Origin: Comamonadaceae bacterium
GTDB lineage: Bacteria; Pseudomonadota; Gammaproteobacteria; Burkholderiales; Burkholderiaceae_C
Length of the DNA stretch: 25,651 nt
Assembly (NCBI GenBank): GCA_027490555.1
Contig: JAIXXW010000040.1
Coordinates: forward strand, 1 to 25,651
Direction of reading: 5' to 3'
The notes beneath the pieces were generated by a model. It was given only the letters and a program-made list of their open reading frames with translations, was not told the origin of the DNA and did no database searches. This document shows positions 22,409 to 25,651 of the stretch, in pieces. The position numbers and the translations under genes are program-made. The number at the start of each line of letters is the position of its first letter. Position 1 is the stretch's first letter.

Positions 22409-23176
22409 ATGATAAACCGCGTCAGCACGCGCGCAGCCGCATCCTGGTTATGGGCTTTTGCGCTGTGTGGGGTCTTGTCGGCCTGCTCGGTGCTGCCGCC
22501 CCCGCAGCAGGCGGCAAGCCCAGCCACCCAGGTCCCCTTGCAGCAACTGCCTTTGCAGTTCAACGCCAAAGACAAGTCGCAGTGGGACAAGGTGGTCTTG
22601 CCTGGCAAGCTGCGCACGGCCTACCGGTTGGATCGGCAGCCCCAAGGCTACACGCTGAAAGCCCAGGCCGATGCGTCGGCCAGCATGCTGCGCCAGCGTT
22701 TGCACATCGCCCCAGAACAACTGGGCCGCTTGTCATTCGAGTGGCGGGTCGAGCAGCTGATCCCCGGCGCCGACATGCAGCAGCGCGAGACCGAAGATTC
22801 GCCGGTGCGCCTGATCCTGGTGTTCGATGGCGACCGCCGGCAATTCAGCCCCAAAAACGCGATGCTCAGCGAGCTCACGCACAGCCTGACCGGTGAGCCC
22901 ATGCCCTATGCCACCTTGATGTACGTGTGGTGCAACCAGTGCCCGTCCGAATCGGTCATCGTCAACCCCCGCACCGACCGCATCCGCAAACTGGCGGTCG
23001 AGTCCGGGCCGGGGCGTGTGGGCCAGTGGCTGAGCTATTCACGCAACATCCGGGCCGACTTTGAAAAGGCTTTTGGCGAAGCCCCGGGCGCCTTGCTGGG
23101 CGTGGGCCTGATGACCGACACCGACAACACCCGCAGCACCACGCGGGCCTGGTACGGTCAGCTGCGCCTGGACTGA
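22409..23176 (+). CDS. DUF3047-like lipoprotein
   Basis: This is a putative secreted lipoprotein of unknown role. The 255-residue translation has an N-terminal signal with lipobox LSAC. The body matches my recollection of DUF3047: a Tyr-rich start (TAYRLDRQPQGYTLKAQADA), ASMLRQRLHIAPEQLGRLSF, the WRVEQLIPGADMQ segment, SPVRLILVFDGDRRQF, and a C-terminal AFGEAPGALLGVGLMTDTDN. ATG at 22409 is the first in the frame. It stands alone between the divergent Bug-type gene and the ABC operon. Confidence 0.78.
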   Translation: MINRVSTRAAASWLWAFALCGVLSACSVLPPPQQAASPATQVPLQQLPLQFNAKDKSQWDKVVLPGKLRTAYRLDRQPQGYTLKAQADASASMLRQRLHIAPEQLGRLSFEWRVEQLIPGADMQQRETEDSPVRLILVFDGDRRQFSPKNAMLSELTHSLTGEPMPYATLMYVWCNQCPSESVIVNPRTDRIRKLAVESGPGRVGQWLSYSRNIRADFEKAFGEAPGALLGVGLMTDTDNTRSTTRAWYGQLRLD

Positions 23177-23286
23177 ATGCACCCGTCCGGTGCGCGACAG
23201 GGGTTTTGGGGGAATTCCCTCTGTCCTGTGGTGCCATTTTTCATGCATATTGTCGGTTTTGAAACCGAATCCTCTAGAGGTGAAGC

Positions 23287-24894
23287 ATGAACAAGATGAC
23301 CCCACGGCCCCTGATGTCGGGTGTTTTGATGGCCAGCCTGGCCTTGGCCGGCGTGCTCTCGGCCAGCCTGGCCCAAGCCAAGCCCTTCAAGTGGACCAGC
23401 GCCAGCGACATCCCCACCCTCGACATCCATTCACAGAACAACGCCTTGGGCAACGGGGTGCATGCTGCGATTTTTGACTCGCTGGTGTACTACAACAGCA
23501 AGACCTTCAAGATCGAGCCTCGCCTGGCCACCGCCTGGCGCGAGGTCACGCCCACGCAGCACCGTTTCACTTTGCGCAAAGGCGTCAAGTTCAGCGACGG
23601 CTCCGACCTGACCGCCGACGACGTGGTGTTCTCGCTGGAACGTGCCCGCGCCAAAACCTCCAACTTCAACATCTACGCGCAAGGCATCAGCCGCGTCGTC
23701 AAGGTCGATGCGCAAACGGTCGACATCCTGCTCAGCGGCCCCAACCCGGTGTTGATCAACCAGCTGACCGAGCTGCGCATCATGAGCCGGGCCTGGGCCG
23801 AAAAGAACAAATCCATGGAGCCCAAGGACATCCGCTCCAAAGACGAAAACTTTGCCCACCGCAATGCCATGGGCAGCGGCCCCTACATGGTCAAGGAATG
23901 GCAACCCGACCAGAAACTGGTGCTCGTGAAAAACCCGCTGTGGTGGGGTTGGTCCAGTGCGCCGACCAATGTGACCGAGATCATCTACACCCCCATCAAG
24001 AACGAGGCCACCCGTGCGGCGGCTTTGCTCTCGGGTGAAGTGGACTTTGTGCTCGACCCCAGCCCGCAAGACCTGGCCCGCATGCGCAACAACGCCAACC
24101 TGAAGGTGGTGGACGGCATCGAAAACCGCACGATTTTCCTGGGCATGGACCAGCACCGCGACGAATTGCCCGGCTCCAACGTCAAGGGCAAAAACCCGCT
24201 CAAGGACGTCAAGGTGCGCAAGGCCCTGTACCAGGCCATCGACATCGAGTCCATCCACCGCGTCACCATGCGCGGCCTGTCGCAAAACACCGGTGCCCTG
24301 GTGGCGCCGCAGGTCAATGGCTGGACCCAGGGGGTGAACACGCGCTTCCCCTATTCGCTGGACGCCTCCAAGAAGCTCTTGGCCGAAGCCGGTTACCCCA
24401 ACGGCTTCGAGGTGGACTTTGCCTGCCCCAACAACCGCTACATCAACGACGAAGAGATCTGCCAGGCGATCACCGCCATGTGGGCCAAAGTGGGTGTGCG
24501 TGCCAAGCTGCGCACCTTGCCCCTGGTGACCTACTTCCCGATGATCCAGCGCTACGAAGCCAGCATTTACATGCTGGGCTGGGGCGTGCCCACTTTTGAC
24601 GCCTTGTACAGCCTGCAATCGCTCACCCGCACGGTGGGCACCGGAGGCGATGGCAACTACAACGTGGGTCGCTACAGCAATGCCCGCATGGACTATGTGG
24701 TAGACCGTGCCAAGACCGAGACCGATCTGCCGGTGCGCAACCGCTTGCTGACCGAAGGCCTGCAACTGTCCAACGACACCGTCTCGCACATCCCGCTGCA
24801 CAACCAGGTCATCCCCTGGGCGATGAAGAAAAACATCGAGGTGGTGCACCGCCCTGACAACCGACTGGACTGGACGCTGATCAAGGCCAACTGA
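23287..24894 (+). CDS. ABC transporter substrate-binding protein, peptide/nickel family (family 5)
   Basis: This is a periplasmic binding protein of the DppA/OppA type that delivers peptides, glutathione-like or related substrates to an ABC importer. The 535-residue protein has a signal peptide cleaved near AQA|KPFKW. Typical family motifs are SASDIPTLDIHSQNNALG, LRKGVKFSDGSDLTADDVVF, MGSGPYMVKEWQPDQKLVLV and VRKALYQAIDIESI. The ribosome site lies within palindrome CCTCTAGAGG (23271-23280), about 10 bases before ATG. Another palindrome, CGGTTTTGAAACCG (23254-23267), just upstream could be an operator. The stop overlaps the permease start (TGATG), so they form an operon. Confidence 0.95.
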   Translation: MNKMTPRPLMSGVLMASLALAGVLSASLAQAKPFKWTSASDIPTLDIHSQNNALGNGVHAAIFDSLVYYNSKTFKIEPRLATAWREVTPTQHRFTLRKGVKFSDGSDLTADDVVFSLERARAKTSNFNIYAQGISRVVKVDAQTVDILLSGPNPVLINQLTELRIMSRAWAEKNKSMEPKDIRSKDENFAHRNAMGSGPYMVKEWQPDQKLVLVKNPLWWGWSSAPTNVTEIIYTPIKNEATRAAALLSGEVDFVLDPSPQDLARMRNNANLKVVDGIENRTIFLGMDQHRDELPGSNVKGKNPLKDVKVRKALYQAIDIESIHRVTMRGLSQNTGALVAPQVNGWTQGVNTRFPYSLDASKKLLAEAGYPNGFEVDFACPNNRYINDEEICQAITAMWAKVGVRAKLRTLPLVTYFPMIQRYEASIYMLGWGVPTFDALYSLQSLTRTVGTGGDGNYNVGRYSNARMDYVVDRAKTETDLPVRNRLLTEGLQLSNDTVSHIPLHNQVIPWAMKKNIEVVHRPDNRLDWTLIKAN

Positions 24895-25651
24895 TGCTGG
24901 CGTTCATCCTGCAGCGCCTGATTCAGGCCGTGATCGTCATGGTCACGGTGGCTTTCATCGCTTTTTTGCTGTTCCAGTATGTGGGCGATCCGGTGGTGTT
25001 CTTGCTGGGGCAAGACGCCACCAAAGAGCAGATCGATGAGATGCGCAGCGCGCTGGGTCTGGACCAGTCCTTCTTTGTGCAGTTTGGCCATTTCCTGGCC
25101 AACGCAGTGCAAGGCGAGTTCGGTCTGAGTTTGCGCCAGGGCGCCAAGGTCTCGCGCCTGATCGCCGAGCGCTTGCCCGCCACCCTGGAGTTGGCCTTGG
25201 TGGCCGCTTCCTTGGCGCTGCTCATTGGCATTCCCATGGGGGTGTACGCGGCCTTGCGCCGGGGCACCTGGATCAGCCAGCTGTTCATGACGGTGTCGCT
25301 GCTCGGCGTGTCCTTGCCCACCTTCCTGATCGGCATTTTGCTGATTTTGGTGTTTGCCGTGATGTTGGGCTGGTTTCCCAGCTTTGGCCGCGGTGAGGTG
25401 GTGCAGATGGGCTGGTGGTCCAGCGGGCTGATGACGGCCAAAGGCTGGCACCACATCGTGCTGCCGGCCGTGACGCTGGCGATTTTCCAGCTCACGCTGA
25501 TCATGCGCCTGGTGCGGGCCGAGATGCTGGAGGTGCTGCGCACCGACTACATCAAGTTCGCCCGCGCCCGCGGCCTGTCCAACCGCGCCATCCACTTTGG
25601 CCATGCCCTCAAGAACACCCTGGTGCCGGTGATGACCATCACCGGCTTGCA
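24894..25651 (+). CDS. ABC transporter permease, DppB/GsiC family, partial (runs off window)
   Basis: This is the first membrane subunit of the peptide-type ABC importer. Translation from ATG 24894-24896, which shares an A with the upstream stop, gives MLAFILQRLIQAVIVMVTVA, the typical DppB start. The extracellular loop has MRSALGLDQSFFVQFGHFL, then GEFGLSLRQGAKVS and IAERLPATLELALVA. Near the window end the EAA-type cytoplasmic loop appears: RAEMLEVLRTDYIKFARARG. At least five membrane helices are visible. The gene continues past 25651, so its end and any DppC, DppD or DppF partners are not seen. Confidence 0.95.
   Translation, partial: MLAFILQRLIQAVIVMVTVAFIAFLLFQYVGDPVVFLLGQDATKEQIDEMRSALGLDQSFFVQFGHFLANAVQGEFGLSLRQGAKVSRLIAERLPATLELALVAASLALLIGIPMGVYAALRRGTWISQLFMTVSLLGVSLPTFLIGILLILVFAVMLGWFPSFGRGEVVQMGWWSSGLMTAKGWHHIVLPAVTLAIFQLTLIMRLVRAEMLEVLRTDYIKFARARGLSNRAIHFGHALKNTLVPVMTITGL

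Overview
The window looks like a chromosomal segment of a betaproteobacterium of the order Burkholderiales, most likely family Comamonadaceae. The background is GC-rich. It carries tandem Gram-negative trimeric porins, several solute-binding-protein systems (TRAP, Bug/TctC, dipeptide-type ABC), a coq7 gene and a type II secretion pseudopilin cluster, a combination typical of that family. No rRNA, tRNA or CRISPR array is visible.

Layout. (1) 1-1664: type II secretion genes gspI, gspH and gspG on the minus strand, with a gspC-like gene diverging from gspG. (2) 1686-4705: ilvA (threonine ammonia-lyase, minus) with a strong hairpin plus T-tract in its leader, an OsmC-like gene (plus) and coq7 (minus). 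(3) 5052-6065: an intact porin with a strong terminator. (4) About 6.16-11.89 kb: an A+T-richer block that I read as a compact integrative element. It encodes an H-NS-like protein lacking the usual C-terminal DNA-binding domain, two small proteins of unknown function, a putative replication protein with polymerase family A motifs, a minimal tyrosine recombinase and a larger tyrosine integrase. Hairpins and short repeats fill its non-coding gaps. (5) 11895-12952: a second porin, paralogous to the first, whose start is broken exactly where the foreign DNA ends. It has almost the same terminator as the first porin, so the element seems to have entered a tandem porin pair. (6) 13135-14469: a lipoprotein alpha/beta hydrolase. 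(7) 14603-21054: a TetR regulator, a TRAP transporter (DctQ, DctM, DctP), a shikimate dehydrogenase, an HPPD-like VOC protein and a 3-dehydroshikimate dehydratase-like TIM barrel. Together these look like an uptake and catabolic module turning quinate or shikimate-type compounds into protocatechuate. (8) 21405-25651: a Bug/TctC binding protein (minus), a DUF3047-like lipoprotein, and the start of a dipeptide-type ABC operon whose first permease runs off the window.

The most unusual part is the element at about 6.16-11.89 kb. Its 530-residue replication-type protein carries, in order, sequences resembling motifs A, B and C of DNA polymerase I and T7-like RNA polymerases, but I recognise no known family for the whole protein. 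It sits next to a repeat-rich region resembling an origin, and no capsid, relaxase or resistance genes are visible. All family calls are from reading the translations by eye; no database search or structure prediction was run.
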